Assembly (NCBI RefSeq): GCF_051900535.1
Contig: NZ_JBHZGI010000001.1
Location: 682,001-746,000 of the forward strand
From: Frateuria_A sp051900535
GTDB lineage: Bacteria > Pseudomonadota > Gammaproteobacteria > Xanthomonadales > Rhodanobacteraceae
Direction of reading: 5' to 3'
Length of the DNA: 64,000 nucleotides
Positions 23,107-31,788 of the stretch are shown in pieces (the stretch's first letter is position 1; the number at the start of each line of letters is the position of its first letter). A program made the position numbers and the translations under genes. The notes beneath the pieces were generated by a model. It made no database searches. It worked only from the letters and a program-made list of their open reading frames with translations, and was not told the origin of the DNA.

Positions 23107-25361
23107 GGCCGGTCCTCCGCGGGTCGGCGCGTGAGCGCGACGCGTCCGTTCCGATCGCGGCTCACGGTGATGTCGTAGTACGCACCACGCAACGCTACGT
23201 GGGTCAGCGTGAAGGCGTGCCACGTCGGCGGCAGCACCGGCGGATAGGCTGCGACCAGGCCGCCGGGTTGCAGGCGAAGGCCGGTGAAACCGTACTCGAT
23301 GGTCTGCAGCAGCCCCCCGGCGGCGGTGATGAAGTATCCGGTGTTGTTGTTCGGCGTCTCGGTGCGCACGTTGAATGGGGGCTGCATCACGCCGGCGTGG
23401 AGGTTGCGCTGGAACCACGCATTGGCCCCGGCGGCATCGCCCAGCGTGGCCGCGTAGATCGCCAGCGGCGCCAGGCCCATGCTGTTCGGATCGCGATGCG
23501 ATTGCGTGATCGGCGCCAGCGCGTAGTCATAGTCGCGCCGCCGCACGCCCGGCTCCATCGGCAGGTCCAGCGAAGGCAGGACCAGCATCGGCAACGAGCT
23601 GCCGCCCCAGGAATCGATGTCGTGCGGCACTGACGGGTCGAAGTCCAGGTGATGCCCGGCCCTCGCGTCGAAGGGGACGAACAGCTTGTCCGCGACCTCC
23701 GCCCAGCGCGGATCGGCCTTCTCGCCCAGGACCGCGGCGGCCCGCGCCGCCAGCTGTAGCGCCTTGCGGGCCGAGACGTTGGTGAAGGTGTCGTTGGGCA
23801 CGTCGTTGTAGTCCTCGTCCACCGAGGTGACGTGCGGGATTTCGTAGCGCTTGCGTTCGGGCACCCAGGTCGCGCGGCTGGCCCAGAAGTCGGCGACCGC
23901 GTGGATCACCGGCCAGCCATGGTCGCGCAGCCAGCCCTTGTCGCCACTGGCCAGCCAGTACTGCCATTGCGCGATGGCCACGTCCGCCGTGACATGGATC
24001 TCGCGCTCGCCGAGCACATAAGCCGGGTGCGGCGTCTGCTCGGTGCCGTGCTGCGGATCGGACTCCCACGGATACATCGCCCCGCGCAGTCCCCTTTCCC
24101 GGGCGCGCGCTTCGGCAGCCGGCAACGTGCGGCTGCGGAAGTCGACCAGCGATCGCGCGCGCTCCGGATGCAACAGCAGCAGCGCCGGGAACACCCAGGT
24201 GTCGTTGTCCCAGAACACGTGCCCGGCATAGCCAGGAGTCAGGCCGCAGGCGCCGCTCGGCCAGGCGGTGCCGGGCGTGACGTTCGACAGCAGGTAGTAC
24301 AGGTCCGAGTGCACCATGCGCTGGGATTCGGGATCGCCCTCGATCCGGATGTCCGAGCGCCACAGGTCGTGCCACGCGGCGACGTGGTCCGCGCGCAGGC
24401 GCGCGAAGCCGTTCGCGCGCGCCTGCCGCACCAGCGCCAGATCTGCGCTGGCGTCACCTCCCCAGCCCTCGCGCGACAGCGCCACGAACTTGCCGAAGGT
24501 GTAGGTGTGGCCCTTGCGCACCCTGGCCTTCAGTTCGAGGGAAAGCCGCCAAGGGCTGCGGTAGACGCGGGCACCGCTCGGCGCGAGGCCTTCGGGCAGC
24601 GCCACGGCGACCGCCTCGGCCATCGACAGTCCCTGTTCGGCGCGGCCGTCCAGCGACAGGGTCAGCCCCTTGGCATCGCCATGCGCGTCGAGCACGTGGG
24701 TGTCGCCGTGGTACCACAGCGGCGCGCGGTCGGGCGTGGCCGGCGGGATAGGCTCGAGCTTGAGGTTGTTCGCCGCCACCGCCTCCTGCATCTGCTCGCC
24801 GGTGAGGCGGGCCAGGTCGAAGCGCGGCTGGTGCGGCGCCCACAACGCGAGCGGAAAGGACAGCTCCACCTCGCCGTCGAACTCGGGCGTGATCGACAGC
24901 TGCGTCGCCGCCAGGTGCGGCGAGGCCTGGCTGACCAGCGAGACCACCTCGATGCGCGTGGCGCGGCCGTGGTCGTCGTAGCGGTAGCGCGTGGTCAGCG
25001 TGCCGTCGTGCAGGTCCAGCACCTGGCGGTAGTCGCCGAACACGGCCGGATCGAGCGCGACCTGGTTGAGCCAGAAATGCCCGGAAGACGACGTGCCGGT
25101 GCTGTAGTCGATGCCGCTCCATCCGGGTATTGCCGCGGGACGGGAGACGTCGCCCTCGGCGTAGTCCATGAAGGCGGCCATGTAGGACAGGTTGTCCTCG
25201 GTGCCGCGCGGGGCGCTGAGCGTGGCGACATAGCCATTGCCGAGCTGGGTCGGAAAGTACGTGGGGAAGTCGCGGGCGGTGGCGGTGAGCAGGAAGCTCG
25301 GGTCGGTGGCGGCGGCCGGCGCGGAAAGTGCGAGGGCGGCGCAGGCGATCAGCCACAGCAT
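23103..25361 (-). CDS. Periplasmic GH65 family glycoside hydrolase, second paralogue
   Basis: From the ATG at 25361 this is 752 residues: signal peptide (MLWLIACAALALSAPAAA), N-terminal beta-sandwich (about 20-290), then the (alpha/alpha)6 catalytic barrel with the general-acid glutamate in YPWESDPQHG, and a C-terminal beta-domain. The family includes trehalose, kojibiose and nigerose enzymes; lacking an obvious cytoplasmic phosphorylase context and carrying a signal peptide, a hydrolase of alpha-glucosides (for example kojibiose- or trehalose-like) is likeliest. It is a close paralogue of the gene upstream. The frame extends to an ATG at 25481 that overlaps the upstream stop (ATGA), but those 40 extra residues mostly read through a palindromic repeat and would precede the signal peptide, so I prefer 25361. 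Confidence 0.82.
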   Translation of the reverse strand: MLWLIACAALALSAPAAATDPSFLLTATARDFPTYFPTQLGNGYVATLSAPRGTEDNLSYMAAFMDYAEGDVSRPAAIPGWSGIDYSTGTSSSGHFWLNQVALDPAVFGDYRQVLDLHDGTLTTRYRYDDHGRATRIEVVSLVSQASPHLAATQLSITPEFDGEVELSFPLALWAPHQPRFDLARLTGEQMQEAVAANNLKLEPIPPATPDRAPLWYHGDTHVLDAHGDAKGLTLSLDGRAEQGLSMAEAVAVALPEGLAPSGARVYRSPWRLSLELKARVRKGHTYTFGKFVALSREGWGGDASADLALVRQARANGFARLRADHVAAWHDLWRSDIRIEGDPESQRMVHSDLYYLLSNVTPGTAWPSGACGLTPGYAGHVFWDNDTWVFPALLLLHPERARSLVDFRSRTLPAAEARARERGLRGAMYPWESDPQHGTEQTPHPAYVLGEREIHVTADVAIAQWQYWLASGDKGWLRDHGWPVIHAVADFWASRATWVPERKRYEIPHVTSVDEDYNDVPNDTFTNVSARKALQLAARAAAVLGEKADPRWAEVADKLFVPFDARAGHHLDFDPSVPHDIDSWGGSSLPMLVLPSLDLPMEPGVRRRDYDYALAPITQSHRDPNSMGLAPLAIYAATLGDAAGANAWFQRNLHAGVMQPPFNVRTETPNNNTGYFITAAGGLLQTIEYGFTGLRLQPGGLVAAYPPVLPPTWHAFTLTHVALRGAYYDITVSRDRNGRVALTRRPAEDRP

Positions 25362-25405
25362 CCACAGGGCGATGCCCTCGAGCGATCCCTTGCCGAACAG
25401 CGTGG

Positions 25406-25468
25406 CTGCAGGAGCGCCCCCCGGCGCGACCCGGGCATGGCGGTCGCGCCCAAGGGCGCTCCTGCAGG
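25406..25468. repeat. Dispersed palindrome family A, full copy at the start region of a GH65 gene
   Basis: Left arm begins CTGCAGGAGCGCCC (25406) and right arm 25441-25468 begins CGGTCGCGCCCAAGG and ends CTCCTGCAGG. It lies between the two GH65 genes and is read as CRSALGRDRHAR if translation starts at 25481. Confidence 0.8.
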
Positions 25469-25477
25469 GATCGCGGT

Positions 25478-27724
25478 TCATGGCGCCGCCTTGCGCACCA
25501 GCTGCACCTTGCCGTCGGCGCCGCGCCCGACGTGGATGTCGAAGCGCTTCCCGCGGAAGTGCACGCCCTTGAGCGTCAGGCCGCTCCAGCCCGGCGGCAG
25601 CACTGGCGCGTACTTTTCGCTCAAACCGCCATCGTCGATGCGCAGGCCGGTGAGGCCGTAAAGCATGCTCTGCAGGAAACCGGACGAGGTCGCGAGGATG
25701 TAGCCGGCGTTGTTGGCGGCGGTCTCGGTGCGCACGTTGAACGGGGCCTTGAGGAAGCCGACCAGGTTGCGCTCGATCCATGCACCGGCGGCGGCCGCAT
25801 CGCCCAGTTCCGCGGCGCCGACGGCCATCATCACCATCATCATCTCGTTCGGGTCGTCACCGTGGCTCTTCAGTTCCTGCAACTGGAACTGGAAGTCGTT
25901 GCGGCGCACCTGCGGCGACATCGCAAGGTCGAGGTTCGGATACATCAACCAGACCAGCGAGGAACCCATCCAGGTGATCTTGTCGTGCGGCACCGACTTG
26001 TCGAAGTCCAGGTGGCGCTGCTCGGCCTCGTCGAAGGGGATGTACATCTTCGAAGCGATCTCGCTCCAGCGCGGGTCGGCCGCGGCGCCGACCACGCGCG
26101 CCGCCTTCACCGCGATCTGCAGCGCCTTGCGCGCGGCGGCATTGGTGAACGAGTCATTCGGCACATCGTTGTAGGCCTCGTCGGGCGAGGTGACGTGGTG
26201 GATCTCGTAGCGGTCGTGCGCCTTGTCGTAGGTGACGCGGCTGGTCCAGAAGGTGGCGATGCCCTCCAGCACCGGCCAGGCCTGCGTCTTCAGCCACGCC
26301 TCGTCCCCGGTGGCGAGGTAGTACTGCCACTGCGCGATGGCGATGTCGGCGTTGACGTGCACCTCGCGGTAGACCTCCCAGGCGAAGTGCGGCGTAACGT
26401 CCACGCCGGTCTGCGGATCGGCCTCCCACGGGTACATGATGCCCTTCACGCCGTACTGGCGTGCCCGCGCCCGTGCGGGTTCCGTGGTGCGGTCGCGGAA
26501 CATCACGATCGGCTTGGCGCGCTCCGGATGCAGCAGCAACAGCGCCGGTAACACCCACGAATCGCTGTCCCAGAACGCATGACCCGCGTAGTTGGGCGTC
26601 AGCGCGCAGGCGCCCATCGGCCAGGCGGTGCCGACGGTACTGTTGGACAAGAGGTAGTAGAGGTCCGAATGCACCGCCTTCTGCACCGCCGGGTTGCCGT
26701 CGATCACGATGTCGGATTGCCACAGCGCGTGCCAGGCGGCCTGGTGCTCGGCCAGAAGGCGGTCGAACCCGGTAGTGCGCGCGGCGCTCGCCAGGGCAAG
26801 CACGTCCTGGTCGTCGCTCCAGCCCTCACGCGAGAGCGCCAGGTATTTGGTGAAGACGTAGCGCTGCCCCTTGTGCAGCGTGGCGGTGATCTCCAGCGAA
26901 AGCCGGGTCGGTGTCCGCTCGAGCTTCACCGCGTCGGGCGAAAGGCCTTCGGGTAGGCCGATCGCGGCGGCCTCCGCCATTCCGAGCCCATGCTGCGCCC
27001 TGCCCTTCAGTCCGAGCGTCAGCGCCTTGGCATCGCCATCGGCGGAAAGCACCTGCGTGTAGCCCGGATACCAGACCGGGGCACGGTCGGGCGTCGGCAC
27101 CGGCTTGTTGTCCAGGTTCTGACCGCTGGCGATCACCGCCGCGATCATCTCCTCGCCGCCCATGCTGGCGATCGGGAAACGCGGCTGGTGCTCGGACCAC
27201 AGCCGCAGCGGGAAGCTCAGCTGCACCGGGCCGTCGAACCGCGGCGTGATGGCGATCTGCGTGGCCGCCAGGTGCGGCGAGGCCTGGCTGACGAACGAGG
27301 TGACCTGGATGTCGCTGGCCTTGTTCGCATAGGCGAAGCGGTAGCGCGTGGTCAGCGTGGCGCCCTGCATGTCCAGCGTCTGCGCGTAGTCCTGGAAGAT
27401 GCCCGCGTCCAGCCGCGTGCGGTTGAGCCAGCCGCCGCCGGGGTTGTAGTCGATCTCGCTCCAGCCGGGAATCGCCGCCGGGCGCGAAATGTCGCCGGGC
27501 TTGTAGTCCATGAAGGCGACCATGTACGCGGCACTGGGCTCGGTGCCGCGTGGCGAGGTCATGGTGGAGAAGTAGCCGTTGGCCAGATAGCTCGGGAAGT
27601 AGTTGCCGAAATCCTTGGCTGACGCGGTGAACTGGAAGCTCGGATCGGTGGCGGCGAAGGCCGGCGCGGCAACCAACGCAATGACGAGCGGGAACACCGC
27701 GAGTCCGACGGGAAAGCGCTTCAT
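25478..27724 (-). CDS. Periplasmic GH65 family glycoside hydrolase, first paralogue
   Basis: A 748-residue enzyme with a signal peptide (about 1-22, AAPAFAATDPSF). Domain order matches GH65: N-terminal beta-sandwich, helical linker, (alpha/alpha)6 barrel with catalytic acid in YPWEADPQTG (about residue 420), and a C-terminal sheet domain with PPGWSGLTLKGVHFRGKRFDI. The segment NVRTETAANNAGYI carries a conserved glutamate that could be the catalytic base if the enzyme hydrolyses rather than phosphorolyses; this is inference. It is about 45-50 percent identical by eye to the second copy. GAGGAG before the ATG at 27724 fixes the start rather than the GTG at 27730. It lies downstream of the TonB receptor and opens the enzyme part of the locus. 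Confidence 0.88.
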   Translation of the reverse strand: MKRFPVGLAVFPLVIALVAAPAFAATDPSFQFTASAKDFGNYFPSYLANGYFSTMTSPRGTEPSAAYMVAFMDYKPGDISRPAAIPGWSEIDYNPGGGWLNRTRLDAGIFQDYAQTLDMQGATLTTRYRFAYANKASDIQVTSFVSQASPHLAATQIAITPRFDGPVQLSFPLRLWSEHQPRFPIASMGGEEMIAAVIASGQNLDNKPVPTPDRAPVWYPGYTQVLSADGDAKALTLGLKGRAQHGLGMAEAAAIGLPEGLSPDAVKLERTPTRLSLEITATLHKGQRYVFTKYLALSREGWSDDQDVLALASAARTTGFDRLLAEHQAAWHALWQSDIVIDGNPAVQKAVHSDLYYLLSNSTVGTAWPMGACALTPNYAGHAFWDSDSWVLPALLLLHPERAKPIVMFRDRTTEPARARARQYGVKGIMYPWEADPQTGVDVTPHFAWEVYREVHVNADIAIAQWQYYLATGDEAWLKTQAWPVLEGIATFWTSRVTYDKAHDRYEIHHVTSPDEAYNDVPNDSFTNAAARKALQIAVKAARVVGAAADPRWSEIASKMYIPFDEAEQRHLDFDKSVPHDKITWMGSSLVWLMYPNLDLAMSPQVRRNDFQFQLQELKSHGDDPNEMMMVMMAVGAAELGDAAAAGAWIERNLVGFLKAPFNVRTETAANNAGYILATSSGFLQSMLYGLTGLRIDDGGLSEKYAPVLPPGWSGLTLKGVHFRGKRFDIHVGRGADGKVQLVRKAAP

Positions 27725-27914
27725 GGGCACTCCTCTTTGCTGCCGGGCTTAGTGCGAAGGCGGCACCGCCTGGCCGTCATTCCCGCGGAAGCGGGAGGCG
27801 CCTTTCAACAGCGACTGCGGGACTTCGATACCGCCCTCGTCGAGGGCGGCCCTGGATTTGCCGTTCTCACTGGAACGACGCCCGGGCCTTTCCGGGTTCC
27901 ATCCCGGGAACCCA

Positions 27915-27953
27915 AAAAAGGCGCCTGCGCCCGCCATCGGCAGGGCGCAGGCA
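27915..27953 (-). terminator. Terminator after the TonB receptor gene
   Basis: GCCTGCGCCC (27924-27933) pairs with GGGCGCAGGC (27944-27953). On the minus strand the stem is followed by GCC and a run of six T (A-run 27915-27920), 13 bp beyond the receptor stop. The GH65 genes downstream may therefore be expressed less than the receptor or from their own promoter in the 240-bp gap. Confidence 0.78.
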
Positions 27954-27965
27954 ATCCGGGGTGCC

Positions 27966-30512
27966 TCAGAACATGTACTTCACTTGCAGGTTGACCTCGC
28001 GACCCTCCAGCGGACGGGCCAGGATCACGCCGGTGGTGCCGGCGGCCGAACCGAAGATGCGCGAGTTGCTTTCGGTCAGGCCCAGCTCGTTGGTCATATT
28101 GGTGCCCTGCAGGCGCACCTGCCAGCTCTGCTGGATGTTGGCCACGATGCCGAAGTCCCAGGTGTGGTAGCTGCCCAGTTGCTGCAGGCCGGAAATGTCC
28201 TGGGTGTGCGGGCCGACATGCGTGAAGGTCACGAACGCCAGCACGTCGCCCCAGCTGAACGGCATGTCGTAGCTGGGCGTGAACATGTAGCGCACCTTCG
28301 GCTGTCGCTGCAGCTGCACGCCGTTGATGTTCGCGCAACCGTCGCCGGCGACCGGGTTGGTGTAGGGAAGGCACGAGCGGTTGTGCGAGTACACACCGTC
28401 CAGGTAGTTGCCGACCAGCTGGAACTTCAGGTGCTCGATCGGACTCCAGGCCGTGTTGATGTTCACGCCCTTCGAATCCGAACCGTAGGTGCTCTGCGGC
28501 CCGTTCGGCACGCCCTGCTCGTCGGTCGGCTGGTACAGCAGGCCGTTGAACTGGCGGTGGTACACGCTGATGTCGGCGTAGAACTGCTCGCTCTGGTACT
28601 TGAAGCCGCCTTCGAAGTTCTGGATCTTCTGGATCGGCGCGGTGTTGCCCGTGGTGTTGCCGCGGATGCCGTTGTCGAAGTCGTCGAAGTGCGCGCCGCG
28701 GTTGGCGCGGAAGTACACGCTCATGTTGTCGGCGAGCTCGTAGTTCACGCCGAAGGTCCACGACGGGTGGGTCTTGTCGTAGCGGGTATGGGCGAAGGTG
28801 CCGTTACACACCGGCACGTTGTTGTCGTAGATCGTGTTGTCGTTGCCGTCCAGGTTCTGGTTGGTCAGGTTGCAGACGTCGTTGACGGCGTTCTGGTTCT
28901 CCACGCGGCCGGAGAGGTCGATGAGCCACTTTCCGATGCGCCAGATGTCCGACAGGTAGAACGCCTTGTTGTTGGCGGTGCCGTGCTGGGCGATGTTGTA
29001 GCCGCCGTAGTCCAGGAAGCCCTGGTTGTCGGTGAGCTGGTTGACGCCGTTTGCATCGACGTAGGTGACCGTGATCGGCCGCGCGTTGGGCGTGTTGGTC
29101 ATGAGCATCTGGTTGCCCAGCGCCCATTCGTCGTCCATCGTGTAATGCGCCAGGTAGAGGCCGGCGGTGAGCGTGTTGCCCTCGAAGATTTCCTTGCTCA
29201 GGCGGAAATCGTTGTTGATGTTCTTCAGGTGCTTGTGGATGAACCACCAGCCCTGGTGGATCACGCTCTGGTTGGGATCGACCGCGCCGCCGCCCACGTA
29301 GGTGGCGGTGGCCGAGCCCGGCGTCAGGTTGAACGCGCCGATCTGGCTCTGGTCGGTGTAGAGCATGTCGTTGAGGCTGCCCGGGTTGGTGCCGGAGAAC
29401 AGTGCGTTGGTGTCGACGTCGCCGCCATCGATCAGAAACTTGTCCGACAGGTTCCAGCCATTGCCCAGGTCGTAGTCGAAGTTGCCGCCGAGGAAGCCGA
29501 CCTTGGCGCCGCGGCCATTGGCCAGGTTGGCATCGCGCCCGCCGCCGGGATAGCCGCGCAGGAACACGTGCTGGATGGCGGGGCCGTTGTAGGTGTCGGT
29601 CAGCGGATCGAAGCCCGGGTAGGCGCTGAAATTGTCCGTGCCGCTCTGGATCAGCGGGATCGGCGTGATGAACTGGTTGCGGTCGTTGAGGTAGCGCGCG
29701 TACAGCGTCATCGAACCGTTGTCGCTGTCGTGGGTGAACGTGCCGGTGAGCTGGCCGCCCTTGTCCGCCGCGAACTTCGGATCGCGCACACCGTCGGAAT
29801 CGCGGTAGAAGCCGCCGATGCTGCCGTAGGTGTTCTTGGCGATCGGGAAGCCGAAGAAGCCGTCGACACGCTTGAGGTTCTCGTTGCCGTAGGTCACGCC
29901 GATGCTGCCCGAAGGCACCTCGGTACCCTGCTTGAGGATGAAGTTGGCGGTCGCGCCGATCTGGCCGTCGCCGAACACGACCGACGGGCCACCCTGCACG
30001 ATCTCGGCGCGATCGACCGTGTCGTCGAGGCGGAAGATCGAGGTGGTCTCGAAGAACGACAACGTGGGCATGCCGTACAGCGGCGAGCCCATCATCTGGG
30101 TGCTGAAGTAGGGCGCATCGCCGCCGCCGGGGAAGCCCGCGATTTCGATGTTGGCGCCGGTCTGGCCGCCGGTGGACTCGGGCCACAGGCCGGGCGAGAT
30201 CTTCAGTAGGTCGGCCGTGCTCTTGGGATTGGCCAGCTTGATCTGTTCGGCGGTGGCCGTGGTGACCGAATAGCTGGTGTCGATCTTGCGCAGGCCGCCG
30301 GTGGCGGTGTTGCCCGTCACCACGACCTGCTCGAGGTTCTTGGCGCTCGCCTTGCTGGGCGGCTGTTGCTGCGCCTGGGCATCGGCCGGTTGGGTGGCGT
30401 CCGTTTGCGGCGCCGTGTTCTGCGCCTGATCATCGTTCTGCGCCAGCGCGATGCTGGGCATCAGGCAGGCGGCAATCGCCGCGGATAAGGCCAGTCGCAC
30501 GTGCTTGTTCAT
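27966..30512 (-). CDS. TonB-dependent outer membrane receptor of the sugar locus
   Basis: An 848-residue receptor: signal peptide (about 1-24, MPSIALAQ), a Gln/Ala-rich stretch, plug domain (about 60-190, containing LLKISPGLWPE and AEIVQGGPSVVFGDGQIGA) and a 22-strand barrel ending NLQVKYMF with terminal phenylalanine. Such receptors import ligands across the outer membrane with TonB energy. The LacI gene upstream, the GH65 and trehalase genes downstream and a dyad operator in front suggest it takes up an alpha-glucoside or oligosaccharide, as in the carbohydrate-utilisation loci described in Xanthomonas. Ligand is inferred from context. The start ATG at 30512 opens the signal peptide. Confidence 0.92.
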   Translation of the reverse strand: MNKHVRLALSAAIAACLMPSIALAQNDDQAQNTAPQTDATQPADAQAQQQPPSKASAKNLEQVVVTGNTATGGLRKIDTSYSVTTATAEQIKLANPKSTADLLKISPGLWPESTGGQTGANIEIAGFPGGGDAPYFSTQMMGSPLYGMPTLSFFETTSIFRLDDTVDRAEIVQGGPSVVFGDGQIGATANFILKQGTEVPSGSIGVTYGNENLKRVDGFFGFPIAKNTYGSIGGFYRDSDGVRDPKFAADKGGQLTGTFTHDSDNGSMTLYARYLNDRNQFITPIPLIQSGTDNFSAYPGFDPLTDTYNGPAIQHVFLRGYPGGGRDANLANGRGAKVGFLGGNFDYDLGNGWNLSDKFLIDGGDVDTNALFSGTNPGSLNDMLYTDQSQIGAFNLTPGSATATYVGGGAVDPNQSVIHQGWWFIHKHLKNINNDFRLSKEIFEGNTLTAGLYLAHYTMDDEWALGNQMLMTNTPNARPITVTYVDANGVNQLTDNQGFLDYGGYNIAQHGTANNKAFYLSDIWRIGKWLIDLSGRVENQNAVNDVCNLTNQNLDGNDNTIYDNNVPVCNGTFAHTRYDKTHPSWTFGVNYELADNMSVYFRANRGAHFDDFDNGIRGNTTGNTAPIQKIQNFEGGFKYQSEQFYADISVYHRQFNGLLYQPTDEQGVPNGPQSTYGSDSKGVNINTAWSPIEHLKFQLVGNYLDGVYSHNRSCLPYTNPVAGDGCANINGVQLQRQPKVRYMFTPSYDMPFSWGDVLAFVTFTHVGPHTQDISGLQQLGSYHTWDFGIVANIQQSWQVRLQGTNMTNELGLTESNSRIFGSAAGTTGVILARPLEGREVNLQVKYMF

Positions 30513-30651
30513 CAGCTTCGCTCCCCGCATAAGTGATGTTCAGACGGCATGGACCGCGCGCGCGGCCTGCCGCTTCGCCCTTGTTGCGCCCCACTTGTGT
30601 GCCTTGCACCCGCGGTCTGTTGCCGCAAGCGGGGCACATGTTTGCCTTGCT

Positions 30652-30667
30652 TTGACAGCGCTGTCAA
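30652..30667. promoter_or_regulatory. Probable LacI-family operator before the TonB receptor gene
   Basis: TTGACAGCGCTGTCAA is a perfect 16-bp palindrome with the central CG typical of LacI-family sites, 140 bp upstream of the receptor start and just after the lacI-type gene. It is flanked on both sides by a direct repeat TTTGCCTTGC (30641-30650 and 30668-30677). The adjacent LacI protein is the natural ligand. On the minus strand the dyad itself contains TTGACA, which could be the -35 of the receptor promoter, so binding would block it. Confidence 0.75.
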
Positions 30668-30703
30668 TTTGCCTTGCAACAAATTTCTTACACGTTCTTT
30701 CCC

Positions 30704-31711
30704 TTACGCCGCCTGTGCGGTGGACTCGCGCAGTTCCAGCGAGAACGTGGCCTGCACCATCGCGCCGGGCCGCCCGCGCAGGGTGTCGAGCAACTGCAGC
30801 GCGGCGATGCGGCCCATTTCGCGGCTGGGCTGGTGGATGGTGGTGAGCGTGGGCCAGATCTGGCGCGCGATCGGGGTGTCGTCGAAGCCGCAGACCGAAA
30901 CGTCCCCGGGCACCGACAAGCCGTGCTCGCCGGCCGCCCAGATCACGCCGGCGGCCATGTCGTCGTTGGCCGCGAACACCGCGGTCGGCCCGCGTCCTCG
31001 TGGCAGCGAGAACAACCGCCTCGCCGCCGCCACGCCACTGCCGAAGGAGAAGTCGCCAGGCACCTCCAGCTCCGGGTCGCGCTGCAGCCCGGCCTCGGCG
31101 AGCGCCGCGCGATAGCCGGCCAGGCGCCACTGGCTCGCGCCGTGGTCCGGGTGCCCGATGACGTGCGCGATGCGCCGGTGCCCCAGCGCCAGCAGCGTCG
31201 CCATCATCTGGCGCGCCGCTTCCGGTTCGTCGATGAAGGCGCCGATGGTGCCGGCGCGCTCGATCGGCGAAACGCTGGCGTAGAGCACGCGCCGCTCGCG
31301 CAGGCGCTGCAGCAGCGCGGGGTTGTCGGTGATCGGCGGCGTCAGCAGCAGGCCGTCGGGATGGTGGTGCGAGAGCAGCCGGTCGACGCGATCGACGAAG
31401 CCGGCCTCCTCCATGTGCAGCGGCCGCACCATCATGCTGTAGTGGTGCAGGTCGCAAGCCTCCAGCACGCCAGCCTGGATCTCGGTGAGGTAGTTGGACG
31501 AAGGGTTGTCGTAGAGCATCGCGATCAGGAACGAGCGGTTGCTTGCCAGGCTGCGCGCCGGCTGGTGCGGGCGATAGTCCATCGCCGCCATCGCGGCAAG
31601 CACCTTCTCGCGCGTGGGGCCACGCACGTTCGCTTCGTCGTTGAGCACGCGGGAGACAGTCTTGGGCGACACCCCCGCGGCGCGTGCCACATCTTCCAGG
31701 CGTACCCGCAT
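30704..31711 (-). CDS. LacI family transcriptional regulator
   Basis: A 335-residue repressor. The helix-turn-helix and hinge (about 1-60: MRVRLEDVARAAGVSPKTVS, VSRVLNDEANVRGPTREKV, MDYRPHQPARSLASNRS) are standard, followed by a periplasmic-binding-protein-like sugar-binding domain with the FAANDDMAAGVIWAA and VCGFDDTPIARQIWPTLTTI segments. It most likely releases the dyad at 30652 when an alpha-glucoside is present, turning on the receptor and downstream enzymes. The start at 31711 gives the family N-terminus; the frame continues upstream without similarity. It follows the 3-hydroxybutyrate oligomer hydrolase by 77 bp on the same strand but belongs by function to the sugar locus. Confidence 0.92.
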   Translation of the reverse strand: MRVRLEDVARAAGVSPKTVSRVLNDEANVRGPTREKVLAAMAAMDYRPHQPARSLASNRSFLIAMLYDNPSSNYLTEIQAGVLEACDLHHYSMMVRPLHMEEAGFVDRVDRLLSHHHPDGLLLTPPITDNPALLQRLRERRVLYASVSPIERAGTIGAFIDEPEAARQMMATLLALGHRRIAHVIGHPDHGASQWRLAGYRAALAEAGLQRDPELEVPGDFSFGSGVAAARRLFSLPRGRGPTAVFAANDDMAAGVIWAAGEHGLSVPGDVSVCGFDDTPIARQIWPTLTTIHQPSREMGRIAALQLLDTLRGRPGAMVQATFSLELRESTAQAA

Positions 31712-31788
31712 GGCGCGTCCTGCATCGACAGCTGGTGGCGGTCGACTATGCGTGCTGCGCAGGCCGGGCACAAGCAGAAGTTGGACGG

